A DNA stretch of 64,000 bases, taken from the NCBI GenBank assembly GCA_049680365.1, contig JBAUHQ010000191.1, positions 5,310 through 69,309 of the forward strand, given 5' to 3'. Of this stretch, positions 26,966 to 36,388 are shown piece after piece (position 1 is the stretch's first letter; every line of letters starts with the position of its first letter). The translations under genes were made by a program, and so were the position numbers. This stretch comes from K23-9 sp049680365 (GTDB lineage: Bacteria > Planctomycetota > Planctomycetia > Pirellulales > Pirellulaceae). A model generated the notes under the pieces. The model had not been told where the DNA came from. It saw only the letters and a list, made by a program, of their open reading frames with translations, and made no database searches.

Positions 26966-29212
26966 TCAAATGATTAACTGGAATGAACCCAAAAATCCAG
27001 CAGGAACTGCATTTCCGGACTCGTCAAAAATGCGGCCTTCATTGATTGAAACAAAATACTCACCAGCAATGTAGCCGTTGGGGCCAGGAGGGAGCGCAAA
27101 GTACTCAACCGTTTCGTTGATGCCTTGCCCAATGCCGCCAGCAAATCCCGATAAGCTTTGTTCGTAACCATTGGGCCCGGTGACGGTCACCGTTGGAAGA
27201 CCGTCGTTGGCGAACGAGACTCGAGCGACATTGTCTTGATAGGACAGGCCGAATTGGACTTGGCCAATTTCGTTGATTTGTGCGGTCGTTGTTGTCAGTC
27301 GAGCGGTTGGCGGAATGGTGTCCGTTTCGTCACCGATCGAAACCAAGAACGTGCCCAGGACTTGTCCTGGAGCAACATTGCCTGCTTGATCGGTCAGCGA
27401 ATTCGGCTCCAAGATCACGGTGTACTCACCATTGTCCTGAGTTCCCCAGTCGCGTGTTGGTGTGCCAGCGATCTCGGGAAAAATGCCATGCAGTGTGGTG
27501 ATTTCCGTAACTCCGTTTCCACCGCCAGTGAAAGCGACCGCAATTTGGTCATAGCCGTTGGGCCCCGCTACACGAATCGCAGCGGAATCGGCAAGTCGCT
27601 GATCATCGTTGTACTTGACGATAAATGACAAAGAGTCATTGGCGTTGTTGAACACCAATGGCGGATTATTCGGATTGAACTGAGCCGTGGGAGGTGTCAC
27701 ATCGCTGCTCAAGTCAATGCGTTCCAAACTGACTTGCTGCAAACGTAGATGGGATACGGTGTCCTCGGGTGCATCGCCCTGCCAGGCCCAGATGCTTGCG
27801 AAAGCCGTTCCATCAGGGGCAACAAATTCTTGAGTCGTCGCTGGGGCCGACGAATCGAAGTCATTGGTGTCGATGACTAGTTCATCGATCTCATTGCCCT
27901 GTGCATCGCGGAAATCGATTCCGACGCTGGCGAATGGAGCTTGGCCAGAGCCAAAGAGAGTCCGATAAGCGTCCACCGAGAATCGATACAACCCGCCAGC
28001 ATCGACGTCGGCGATCAAGTAAGCGGATGTGTCGTTGCCGCCAGTCCAGGCGTCGCTTTGCAAAACCAACTCATTGAGTTCCTGATCGACGTAAACACGA
28101 TCGGATGGATCATCGTTGACCCAAAAATCGCCGTTCCAAGTCAAGTCTTCAGCGAAGCCCGAGTCATATTCAAAAACTCCATTGGCGTGTAGCACTTGCC
28201 CGCGTCCGAATCCATCGGCAACGCCATCTTCGGGCAGCCACGTTCCGGTAGAGAACGTCGTCGGTGATTCGGATTCAAACAGGTTGCCGTTGATAACGAC
28301 GTTGTCGACGGTCAGGTTTCGGTCAATACCGTTTTCGGGTTCGTACAAATCATTGTTGAATCGCACCGCAACACGATCCGCCGTGATGGATTCGCTGGTG
28401 ACGTATTCGAAAGGTTGCCACTGTGTTTGCGCTGTCCACGATTGGACAACTTCTCCATCGATCAACAAATCAAACTGTTCTTCGCCGGTATCGCCCCAAG
28501 CATTGACGGTGATGTTCAGCGTGTTGTGAAAACGATTTCGCGCGACGATGTCGAAGGCAACGAGTGATTCCACTTGGCCGCTTTGCACTTCAAAATCCCA
28601 GTCACCGCCTTGTGAGCGATCACCAGTCAAATTCGTTGACGCCGCCACGTCCGCCCCAGTCAGCTTGGCAAGCTGAGCCACAAACTGAGCACCCGCCCTG
28701 CCCTGCCCCGTTTCGCATCCGTAAAGCAAAATGTCTGCATCGGCCTTCAATGCTCTTGACCATAACTGTACCTGTTCACTGCGATCCGAAAGTGATTGAC
28801 CATCAACCAACTGATTGCCAAGCCGCAATGCACCAGTCTGGCCATGGGTGACGATATGAACCTGAGCGATATCATTTCGTTGTGACAGGACGCTAGAAAT
28901 TTGATCGATGGGATCGCACGACGTGTCCAGCAACACAATTTCACTGTCAGTTGACAAACCATCCAGCAAGACATCGACATCATTTAGCTCGCTATCGACA
29001 AAGACGATGCTCTGAGGCGAACTGGATTGGACGTTTGCAGCGTCGCTTGTCGGCGTGTCTGCGAAGGTCGTCGCAACTTCGGCGGCTTGACCCACATCGC
29101 CAGCCAGCATGATGCGCGGTTCCAGCGAAGACGTCTGCCAGGAGACTCTTTCTAGTGAATGAGGGCTCGATTGTTTATGGCTTGCAGTTGATTTTGGCTC
29201 GCGAAAAAACAT
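26966..29212 (-). CDS. surface protein: LEPR motif, DUF4347, carbohydrate-binding and Ig-like domains
   Basis: 748 residues. Residues 30-37 read LEPRIMLA, the planctomycete LEPR motif that marks proteins probably exported by a dedicated route. A DUF4347 domain spans about residues 68-230 (IVFVDSELNDVDVLLDGL ... HIVTHGQTGALRLG ... LLYGCETG ... LAKLTGADVAASTNLTG). A module like calcium-dependent xylan-binding CBM36/60 follows at about 232-310 (AWGDTGEEQFDLLIDGEVV), then a second beta region and two Ig/cadherin-like repeats beginning DVTPPTAQFNPNN and ETDTIPPTARLTT. Likely a glycan-binding cell-surface protein. It contains one CCCTGCCCTG repeat, encoding GQGRAG. Confidence 0.82.
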   Translation of the reverse strand: MFFREPKSTASHKQSSPHSLERVSWQTSSLEPRIMLAGDVGQAAEVATTFADTPTSDAANVQSSSPQSIVFVDSELNDVDVLLDGLSTDSEIVLLDTSCDPIDQISSVLSQRNDIAQVHIVTHGQTGALRLGNQLVDGQSLSDRSEQVQLWSRALKADADILLYGCETGQGRAGAQFVAQLAKLTGADVAASTNLTGDRSQGGDWDFEVQSGQVESLVAFDIVARNRFHNTLNITVNAWGDTGEEQFDLLIDGEVVQSWTAQTQWQPFEYVTSESITADRVAVRFNNDLYEPENGIDRNLTVDNVVINGNLFESESPTTFSTGTWLPEDGVADGFGRGQVLHANGVFEYDSGFAEDLTWNGDFWVNDDPSDRVYVDQELNELVLQSDAWTGGNDTSAYLIADVDAGGLYRFSVDAYRTLFGSGQAPFASVGIDFRDAQGNEIDELVIDTNDFDSSAPATTQEFVAPDGTAFASIWAWQGDAPEDTVSHLRLQQVSLERIDLSSDVTPPTAQFNPNNPPLVFNNANDSLSFIVKYNDDQRLADSAAIRVAGPNGYDQIAVAFTGGGNGVTEITTLHGIFPEIAGTPTRDWGTQDNGEYTVILEPNSLTDQAGNVAPGQVLGTFLVSIGDETDTIPPTARLTTTTAQINEIGQVQFGLSYQDNVARVSFANDGLPTVTVTGPNGYEQSLSGFAGGIGQGINETVEYFALPPGPNGYIAGEYFVSINEGRIFDESGNAVPAGFLGSFQLII
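28696..28705. repeat. CCCTGCCCTG inside the DUF4347 gene
   Basis: In the coding strand it reads CAGGGCAGGG and encodes GQGRAG, placed where related DUF4347 domains normally have a short A-G-rich turn. Confidence 0.85.
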
Positions 29213-29443
29213 GGTGCTTCAACTGGAATGGGCAGACTGGGCAGGATTGTTTAATGAGCCCAACACCATATCTCATCCCGTTCAGACGAACAAGAATTTC
29301 CAATCAAAGAAACGGCGAAAAGAGTTCCGCTTCAGTGGCCATCCGATGCAAAGCGTGCGGCTGTGGCATGACGCGTAGGCGCATCACAAGCCAGCTCAAT
29401 AAAGAACTCGCCTTTCCGCTTGATCGAGCGTCTGCCGTGAATG

Positions 29444-30607
29444 CTAGATGACGCGCAGCGACAGAACGCCCTTGATGGCTCTCAAACTGGCAACTGTTTC
29501 GTCGGACACGTTACCGTCAACATCGATGATCGTGTAGGCGATGTCGCCACGTGATTTGTTCAATAAATCTGCGATGTTCAAATCCGCGTTCGCCAGAATC
29601 GTGGAGATTTGGCCAACCATGTTAGGCACGTTGGCGTTGGCGATGGTGATCCGTTTAGTACCGCCGCGAGGCATAAAGGCTTCGGGAAAATTGACGCTGT
29701 TCGTGACCGTACCGTGTTCCAAGTATTCACGGACTTGATCGGCGACCATGATCGCGCAGTTTTCCTCCGCCTCGTCAGTAGACGCACCCAAGTGTGGGAA
29801 CGAAATAACTTTGGGGTGATTTAACAATGCGCCGGTTGGGAAGTCGATCACGTAGGCGTGCAAGTGTCCGGTATCCAACGCTTGTAGAACCGCATCGTCG
29901 TCGCAGATTCCGCCGCGAGCCAAGTTGATGATGACGCCACCTTTGGGCATCATGGCAATGCGTTGGGCGCTGACAACGCCACGGGTTGCATCAAGCAGAG
30001 GCACATGCACTGTGACGGCATCGCACTGGCTGAATAATTGGTCGATGCTGACCGCTTTTTCAACTCCGCTGTCCAATTGCCAGGCGCTTTGCACGGAAAT
30101 CAGCGGGTCGTACCCGACCACTTTCATGCCAAGTGACAATGCTGCATTGGCGACGCGAAGTCCAATGGCTCCCAGTCCGATCACACCGAGTGTTTTGGAA
30201 GGAAGTTCGTAGCCGACGAAATTCTTTTTGCCGGATTCGACAGCGACCGAAATCTCTTCGTCGGTGCCACTCAGTCCGGCAGCGAAGGCTTGCGACTGCG
30301 TGATATTACGTGCCGCCATCAGCAAACCGGCTAGCACTAGTTCCTTCACTGCATTGGCGTTGGCACCCGGTGCGTTGAAAACCGGCACACCCAATTTCGA
30401 CATTTTGTCGACGGGGATGTTGTTCACGCCTGCGCCAGCACGGCCAATCGCCACAACGGAGCTTGGCAGTTCCATGTCATGCATCTTGAATGAACGCAAC
30501 AAGATTGCATCAGGCTGGTTGACTTCCGAAGCAACTTCGTAAGTTTCGCTTGGGAGCCGTTGGAGGCCTTTGCCAGAAATGCTATTGAGCGTTTGGATTT
30601 TGAACAT
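29444..30607 (-). CDS. serA: D-3-phosphoglycerate dehydrogenase
   Basis: First step of serine synthesis, oxidising 3-phosphoglycerate to phosphohydroxypyruvate. Its 387 residues include GRAGAGVNNIPVD, the NAD Rossmann motif GVIGLGAIGLRVANAA, and catalytic Arg/Glu/His regions (NLARGGICDD, FPHLGAST). The C-terminal ~75 residues form an ACT domain (ITIANANVPNMVGQISTILANADLNIADLLNKSRGD), so serine feedback is possible. It lies 150 bp downstream of serC, with a REP-like inverted repeat between them. Confidence 0.95.
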   Translation of the reverse strand: MFKIQTLNSISGKGLQRLPSETYEVASEVNQPDAILLRSFKMHDMELPSSVVAIGRAGAGVNNIPVDKMSKLGVPVFNAPGANANAVKELVLAGLLMAARNITQSQAFAAGLSGTDEEISVAVESGKKNFVGYELPSKTLGVIGLGAIGLRVANAALSLGMKVVGYDPLISVQSAWQLDSGVEKAVSIDQLFSQCDAVTVHVPLLDATRGVVSAQRIAMMPKGGVIINLARGGICDDDAVLQALDTGHLHAYVIDFPTGALLNHPKVISFPHLGASTDEAEENCAIMVADQVREYLEHGTVTNSVNFPEAFMPRGGTKRITIANANVPNMVGQISTILANADLNIADLLNKSRGDIAYTIIDVDGNVSDETVASLRAIKGVLSLRVI

Positions 30608-30659
30608 AGTTGAAAGCAGGGAGCAGTTTGAGCAGGGGGCTTGGAGCTGTGTGTTTGTC

Positions 30660-30741
30660 GTGAGTCGCTGACTCTAGCCACGGGCCTTTGTCGGTCTTGG
30701 AGCAATCCGCGTAGGGCCCGTGGCTAGCGCCAGCGGCTTAC
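30660..30741. repeat. REP-like imperfect inverted repeat between serC and serA
   Basis: Arms of about 27 bases (30660-30686 and 30715-30741). Thirteen bases, CTAGCCACGGGCC, are identical, with several mismatches outward and a 28-base central segment. The form fits REP/BIME-type intergenic hairpins mobilised by RAYT transposases; a decayed RAYT lies at 43.4-44.0 kb. Confidence 0.75.
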
Positions 30742-30758
30742 GGGGTGGAGCTAAACGA

Positions 30759-31871
30759 CTAACCGTTCTTCGATGCAAAGTCGTTCATGAAGTTGGCCAG
30801 CGTCTGGGCACCTTCTTTGGGCATCGCGTTGTAGATGCTGGCGCGAATGCCGCCGACACTGCGGTGCCCTTTCAAAGCGGCCAATTCGTGCTGGGCTGCT
30901 TCGGCGACAAACTTGGTTAGCAACTCGTCGCTGGGCAGATTAAACGTGACGTTCATCAACGATCGAGCTTCGGTAACGGCGTGGCCTTTGTAGAAGCCGC
31001 TGTTGTTGTCGATCGCATCGTAAAGCAATTGGGCTTTCTCGCGATTGAGCTTTTCCATTTGCTCCAGACCACCGATGTCTTGCGATAACCAGCGTGCAAT
31101 TTTTCCCAGAACGTAGATCGCAAATGTCGGCGGCGTATTCCACTCCGAATCGTTTTCGGCATGAAGTTTGTACTGCATGTAGCCAGGCAATTTGTCGCTG
31201 CCGCGTTCCAGCAACTCCTTTCGCATGATCACGACCGTCACGCCAGCTGGCCCGGCGTTCTTTTGAGCACACGCATACATCAAACCGTATTTGTTGATAT
31301 CGACAGGGCGGCACATGAAATCGCTGGACGCATCACTGATCAGCGGCACTCCTGCGGGGGCGACAGGTTCGTTTGGAAACTGAACGCCGTGGATCGTTTC
31401 GTTGCTGCAGTAGTACAAATACGCCGCGTCATCGCTGACGTTGTATTGATCCGGCGTTGGCACGTGGTTGTAGTTGCTGTCCGCCGCGTCGTAGACAACG
31501 TCATATTCGCATTCGTTCTTCGCTTGTCCAACAGCTTTCTGGCCCCAAGTTCCCGTGACAACGTAGTTGGCTTTTTTGCCACTGTCTTTGGCCAAGTTGG
31601 CCGGCACCATCGAAAACTGTAAAGCCGATCCGCCTTGCAAAAATAGCACGGTGTAATCGTCGCTGATTCCCATCAAGGAACGAATGCCGTTTTCGGCGTC
31701 GTGCAGAATTTCGATGAACAGCTTGTCGCGGTGGCTCATCTCCAGCAACGAACATCCAGCGCCGGGCAAGCACAGCATTTCGTCTTGAACTTCTTTCAAA
31801 ACTGAAAGCGGTAGTGCGGCGGGACCTGCTGAAAAATTGAAGACGCGCTGTTCAGTCGCTGTGGCACTCAT
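30759..31871 (-). CDS. serC: phosphoserine aminotransferase
   Basis: PLP enzyme making O-phosphoserine from phosphohydroxypyruvate and glutamate, also used in pyridoxine synthesis. Its 370 residues start FNFSAGPAALP, the family signature. Other blocks are HRDKLFIEI, FLQGGSALQFSM, TGTWGQKA, and the PLP lysine in ACAQKNAGPAG. The C terminus has HRSVGGIRASIYNAM. It is upstream of serA on the same strand, so the pair forms a serine operon. A TTGACT hexamer about 50 bp before the ATG could be part of the promoter, but no matching -10 is evident. Confidence 0.95.
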   Translation of the reverse strand: MSATATEQRVFNFSAGPAALPLSVLKEVQDEMLCLPGAGCSLLEMSHRDKLFIEILHDAENGIRSLMGISDDYTVLFLQGGSALQFSMVPANLAKDSGKKANYVVTGTWGQKAVGQAKNECEYDVVYDAADSNYNHVPTPDQYNVSDDAAYLYYCSNETIHGVQFPNEPVAPAGVPLISDASSDFMCRPVDINKYGLMYACAQKNAGPAGVTVVIMRKELLERGSDKLPGYMQYKLHAENDSEWNTPPTFAIYVLGKIARWLSQDIGGLEQMEKLNREKAQLLYDAIDNNSGFYKGHAVTEARSLMNVTFNLPSDELLTKFVAEAAQHELAALKGHRSVGGIRASIYNAMPKEGAQTLANFMNDFASKNG

Positions 31872-32172
31872 CGTTTAGCCAAAAAGTGGGAGAGAGAGAC
31901 GGTTTGGAGCAATCCTATCGGGATAGTCAATGTTGACCGATTCGATGGCCCTGGATTCTATGCTTCCGAAGGCAGGTGCGGAAGGTTGCCCGCGAATCTT
32001 CGCCCAACAAATTCCTTCCTCAACGGCTGCGACAATTCGTTCGCCGAAAAGCTCGATTTGCAGGCTCTCGCATCCTCGGACAATGCAATCCGCTATCGTT
32101 CTGGTAAGCCAAGGATTGTCACCTTAGCGATAATCCAGCGGTACCCGTTAACACTCTTCGCAAGTTACCGAT
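31872..32172. other. 301-bp divergent intergenic region (serC/putA)
   Basis: No gene or RNA seen. It must hold promoters for both divergent genes. I cannot pick a convincing -35/-10 pair for putA; GATAAT at 32130-32135 is a candidate -10 with no good -35 at 17 bp. Confidence 0.4.
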
Positions 32173-35100
32173 ATGTCGAAGCCCCCCACCGATTCCCCAG
32201 TTGATTCCGCAGTTGATTTCGCAGTTGATTTCGCAGCCGACCGAGCCATTGAGCTGGCCGCCGACTTGCTTTGCGAAGCCAGTTCGCTGCAGACACCTCA
32301 GGAACGCCGCCAGCAAGCCGAGCTAGACCGGATGATTGGCCACGCGGAGGACAAAGCGACGATGGTCGAAATGACCGATCAAGCCTTTCGCACACACACG
32401 CCCGCGCGGGTCGCGGACCAGTTAACGCACCTATTGGACGTGCAGGGTGTGCCGCGATTCTTTAGCCCTGTCGAACAAGCAATGCTGCGTGGCTTTCAAT
32501 CGTTCGGCGAGTACTTGCCCGGCGTCGCGGTGCCATTGGTGAAAGAAAAGATGCGTCGCGAAACTGCCAACGTGATTCTGCCCGCCGAACCCGAGTTGTT
32601 GGCCGAGCACTTGCAAGCACGCCAAGCCCATGGCGTCAGTATGAACGTCAACTTGCTGGGCGAAGCGATCTTAGGGGAAGAAGAAACGAAACGCCGCATG
32701 CAACAGTGTTTCGAAGCACTGCGCATGCCAGAAGTGAAATGCTTGAGCGTCAAAATTTCAACGGTCTACAGCCAAGTCTCTGCGCTGGCCCGTCGTCACA
32801 CGATTCGCAAAGTTTCCGACCGCATGGAATCACTGTACCGAACGGCGATGCAAGAAATCGATCCGGATACGGGTTGTGGCAAGTTCTTGTATTTGGACAT
32901 GGAGGAGTATCGTGACCTTTATCTGACGGCCGACGTGTTGCGAGAAACACTTGACCGAAAAGGGCTTGAGCAGGTCCGGGCAGGAATCGCGTTGCAAGCT
33001 TACATTCCCGATTCAGCACGCGTGCTGCGAGACTTGATCGATTGGTCGGCCCAGCGTGTTGTAGCGGGCGGCGAACCGCTTACGGTGCGGTTGGTCAAAG
33101 GTGCCAACTTGGAGATGGAACGTGTTCACGCATCGATCGAAGGCCATCCGCAAGCACCCTACAAAACAAAGCTGGAGACGGACGCGAACTACAAACGCAT
33201 GCTGCGTGAATTGATCGATGCAGCAGCCAACGGTGGTGTGCGAGTCGGTGTGGCGTCGCACAATTTGTTCGACGTGGCACTTGCGCTGATTTGGTCAGCC
33301 GACCGAAAGTTGGATGATCGCATCCAAATCGAAATGCTCGAAGGCATGGCGAATCATCAACGCCGCGCTTTGACACAGCGTGGCTCCGACATGTTGTTGT
33401 ACGCGCCGGCATGTCGACGAGACGGCTTTCTGAACGCCATCGGCTACTTGATTCGGCGCTTGGATGAAAACACCGGGCCGCAAAATTTCTTGCGTCATGC
33501 CTATCGATTAAAGCCCGGCACGCCCGAGTTCGATTCTTTGGCGACGGATTTTCGCAAGTCATTGGAATTGGCCGAATCGATCAGTGATGCGCCGCGTCAT
33601 GCTGGTTCTCGCGACGACGCGGTCGTGCAGCCAGAAGTCGCCGAGCACTGGTCGCAACTTGTCAACGAACCCGATACGGACTGGTCCATTGTGGCCAACG
33701 CTCTGTGGGCGGAAGAACTATTGGCAAAATGGCAAACGAAATGTGATGCGGCAGCAACGGTAATTCCGCTGACGATTGGAGCCGATGTTTGCGAAGGCCA
33801 GTCTGTTCACGAATCCACGGATCCGTCTCGCCCAGGGGTTGTTGTCAGTCGCGCGGCGCTGGCTTCGGTGGACGACATTCGCCGCAGTGTGACGATTGCC
33901 GATCGGGACCAAAGCGGTTGGCGAACGTCCTCCATTGAGCATCGGCATCAGCTCCTTCGCAATGTCGCACAAAATCTTCGCCAGCGACGTGGTGACTTGA
34001 TCGGAGCCATGGTTGCCGACGGCGGGAAAACGGTCGCACAAGCGGATCCCGAGGTCAGCGAAGCGATCGATTTTTGCGAGTTTTATCCGCTAACGGTTCG
34101 CGACTGGCTGTTGCATCCGTCGATTTCATTGAAGCCTCGCGGCGTCGTGGCAGTGATCTCACCTTGGAATTTTCCGCTGGCGATTCCTTGTGGTGGCATC
34201 GCTGCGGCGCTGGCAGCAGGCAATAGCGTGATTCTGAAACCGGCTAGTCATACAATCCTGACGGCTTGGTCACTGTGTCAAGCCTTTTGGGATGCCGGCG
34301 TGCCACGTGATGTACTGCAATTGGTGCCCTGCTCGGGGCGTGACGCGCAGGCAGGTTTGGTCGAAAACCCGCAAGTCGAAACCGTGATTTTGACAGGTGG
34401 GACCGAGACGGCCAAACGGATGCTGGGCGCGCGGCCGGATTTGCACTTGTTAGCTGAAACCGGTGGCAAGAATGCCACGATCGTCACCGCGATGGCCGAC
34501 CGCGACCAAGCGATCAAGCATGTGATCGCGTCGGCGTTTGGGCATAGCGGTCAGAAATGCAGCGCGACGTCGCTGTTGTTGCTCGAAGACGAAGTGTTTC
34601 GCGATGAACAGTTTCGTGACACGTTGGCCGATGCGGTGAAGAGTTTGCGAGTCGGTTCGGCCTGGGATTTGTCGACCAGTGTCGGCCCGCTGATTAGTGA
34701 ACCAAGTGACGAACTGACTCGCGGTATGAAAACGCTGCAAGACGATGAGTCGTGGTTGGTCGTTCCGGAGCATATCGATGACAATCCGAATCTCTATCGA
34801 CCCGGCGTGAAATGGAACATTCGTCCTGGCAGTTTTACACATTGCACGGAATTGTTTGGGCCTGTGTTGGGCGTGATGCGGTATTCACGGTTAGAGGAAG
34901 CGATCGAGATTGTCCGCAGTACAGGCTACGGATTGACCAGCGGTATCGAGAGTTTGGACAATCGCGAGGTTGATTTTTGGCAAAGTCTGATCGGTGCCGG
35001 CAATCTCTATATCAACCGGCCAACGACCGGGGCGATCGTGTTGCGGCAACCTTTCGGCGGAGTCGGGCTGAGCGCGTATGGGCCAGGTGTGAAAGCTGGC

Positions 35101-35805
35101 GGGCCTCACTATGTGTTGCCGTTGATGCAAGTCGTTGATGCCGAAGCGACACTTCCAGGATCGGATGCCGAGCACAGTGAGTTGGACCGACTGCAAAGCT
35201 GGGTGGAGGTTTTCGAGGAAAGCGGATTGATGCCCACCGACTTGGCCGACGATCTGCAGCGAGTCGTGGGCAGCCAACGTGCTGCGGTCGAGACCGAGTT
35301 TTCTCGCGAGCACGATACGGTTCGCTTGGTCGGGCAAGATAACTTGAGACGTTATCGCCCGGTGCGAGCAATGACCATTCGAGTCGACTCGCACAAACAG
35401 TTGCGAGACGCGTTCGTCTGTGTTGCTGCTGCGGTGGCGGTTCGGGCTCAAGTCACCGTGTCGATTGACCCGAGTATCGCAGCAGCTACAAAAGAGTTAC
35501 TGCATTCACCAGCGGATTATGTGCCCGGTTTGGTTGAGCCACTGGAAGAAACGACGTCGCAACTCACGGTTCGTGTTCTTGGCGGTGATGTGAATCGATT
35601 GCGACTTTTGGCTGCTTCTGCTGAGCATGTCTCTTTGCGAAAAGCCTGTGCCGATCAGTTCGTCACCATCATTGCCGAAGCCGTCCTGAGCGAGGGACGC
35701 ATCGAATGCCTGCGGTATCTTGATGAACAATCCGTGTCCAACAACTATCACCGCTACGGAAACCTAGGTCGAAGGGCCGAAGAGCAACGACGAGAAGTAA
35801 AGTAG
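32173..35805 (+). CDS. putA: bifunctional proline dehydrogenase / delta-1-pyrroline-5-carboxylate dehydrogenase
   Basis: Oxidises proline to glutamate in two steps. Its 1210 residues have three parts. An FAD-binding proline dehydrogenase barrel covers about 120-430 (SVKISTVYSQ, VRLVKGANLEME, LYAPACRRDGF-like segment). An aldehyde dehydrogenase covers about 510-990 (ISPWNFPLAIPCGGI, LLAETGGKNA with the general-base Glu, and GHSGQKCSATS with the catalytic Cys). A C-terminal ~200-residue domain closes the protein. There is no N-terminal ribbon-helix-helix, so it is not a trifunctional repressor. The extreme N terminus has a 12-bp tandem repeat encoding VDFA. It stands alone on the plus strand. 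Confidence 0.95.
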   Translation: MSKPPTDSPVDSAVDFAVDFAADRAIELAADLLCEASSLQTPQERRQQAELDRMIGHAEDKATMVEMTDQAFRTHTPARVADQLTHLLDVQGVPRFFSPVEQAMLRGFQSFGEYLPGVAVPLVKEKMRRETANVILPAEPELLAEHLQARQAHGVSMNVNLLGEAILGEEETKRRMQQCFEALRMPEVKCLSVKISTVYSQVSALARRHTIRKVSDRMESLYRTAMQEIDPDTGCGKFLYLDMEEYRDLYLTADVLRETLDRKGLEQVRAGIALQAYIPDSARVLRDLIDWSAQRVVAGGEPLTVRLVKGANLEMERVHASIEGHPQAPYKTKLETDANYKRMLRELIDAAANGGVRVGVASHNLFDVALALIWSADRKLDDRIQIEMLEGMANHQRRALTQRGSDMLLYAPACRRDGFLNAIGYLIRRLDENTGPQNFLRHAYRLKPGTPEFDSLATDFRKSLELAESISDAPRHAGSRDDAVVQPEVAEHWSQLVNEPDTDWSIVANALWAEELLAKWQTKCDAAATVIPLTIGADVCEGQSVHESTDPSRPGVVVSRAALASVDDIRRSVTIADRDQSGWRTSSIEHRHQLLRNVAQNLRQRRGDLIGAMVADGGKTVAQADPEVSEAIDFCEFYPLTVRDWLLHPSISLKPRGVVAVISPWNFPLAIPCGGIAAALAAGNSVILKPASHTILTAWSLCQAFWDAGVPRDVLQLVPCSGRDAQAGLVENPQVETVILTGGTETAKRMLGARPDLHLLAETGGKNATIVTAMADRDQAIKHVIASAFGHSGQKCSATSLLLLEDEVFRDEQFRDTLADAVKSLRVGSAWDLSTSVGPLISEPSDELTRGMKTLQDDESWLVVPEHIDDNPNLYRPGVKWNIRPGSFTHCTELFGPVLGVMRYSRLEEAIEIVRSTGYGLTSGIESLDNREVDFWQSLIGAGNLYINRPTTGAIVLRQPFGGVGLSAYGPGVKAGGPHYVLPLMQVVDAEATLPGSDAEHSELDRLQSWVEVFEESGLMPTDLADDLQRVVGSQRAAVETEFSREHDTVRLVGQDNLRRYRPVRAMTIRVDSHKQLRDAFVCVAAAVAVRAQVTVSIDPSIAAATKELLHSPADYVPGLVEPLEETTSQLTVRVLGGDVNRLRLLAASAEHVSLRKACADQFVTIIAEAVLSEGRIECLRYLDEQSVSNNYHRYGNLGRRAEEQRREVK

Positions 35806-35851
35806 ACATTGGTCGGAGATTGATGGCTACTTTGGCTGACGGCTACTCTAA

Positions 35852-36382
35852 CTAATCCTCAAAGCCGAATTCTTTCATCCAGTCACTGACGTGTTCGTCG
35901 GTTAGTTTGCCGGTGGGCTTTTCTGGTTCAACACTGCCCTGCCCTGTTGGCGATGCCAGTGTGATCGCCAGACGCACTTTGTTGTCTAGCAAGTCATCGA
36001 GCCATGGTTCCGAATCGAAACAAACCGCACCGCGACGACGGGCGGCAGCCTGGATGCGGTGGTCCGACGAAACGACAGCCAGTTGTTTGGGGGAATGATG
36101 CGCCGCGATGATTTCTTCGATTAAATCGTCGGCTTCGGGATAGTCGATCGCGAACCGTACTTGGATCGAATCGATCACAAACTCGCTTGGGCGATCGCGA
36201 GGCGGGTTGGCCGCGTCAAACACGACGCAGGTCCGTGCTCGTGTGGTTTCGTCCAAATGAGTCACCAAGCGATTGATCAGTTGCATTCGTTCATGATGCA
36301 GCCAATTTGGATCGGTATTTCGCGACGGCGGTGCGACCGGCGATACCACGTTGTAGCCGTCGATCAGCAAGAGAAGCGACAT
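35852..36382 (-). CDS. YacP-like NYN-domain ribonuclease
   Basis: 176 residues. LLLIDGYNVV at the N terminus is the NYN/PIN Asp motif. VVFDAANPPRDRPSE, EADDLIEEII and VVSSDHRIQAAARRRGA supply the other acidic residues of the fold. Relatives such as Bacillus YacP/Rae1 cut mRNA, in that case inside the ribosome. The CCCTGCCCTG repeat at 35937-35946 adds TGQGS near the C terminus. The ATG lies 6 bp after the flippase stop, so the genes are co-transcribed. Confidence 0.85.
   Translation of the reverse strand: MSLLLLIDGYNVVSPVAPPSRNTDPNWLHHERMQLINRLVTHLDETTRARTCVVFDAANPPRDRPSEFVIDSIQVRFAIDYPEADDLIEEIIAAHHSPKQLAVVSSDHRIQAAARRRGAVCFDSEPWLDDLLDNKVRLAITLASPTGQGSVEPEKPTGKLTDEHVSDWMKEFGFED
35937..35946. 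repeat. CCCTGCCCTG inside the NYN nuclease gene
   Basis: Encodes TGQGS near the protein C terminus. Confidence 0.85.
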
Positions 36383-36388
36383 GATAGC

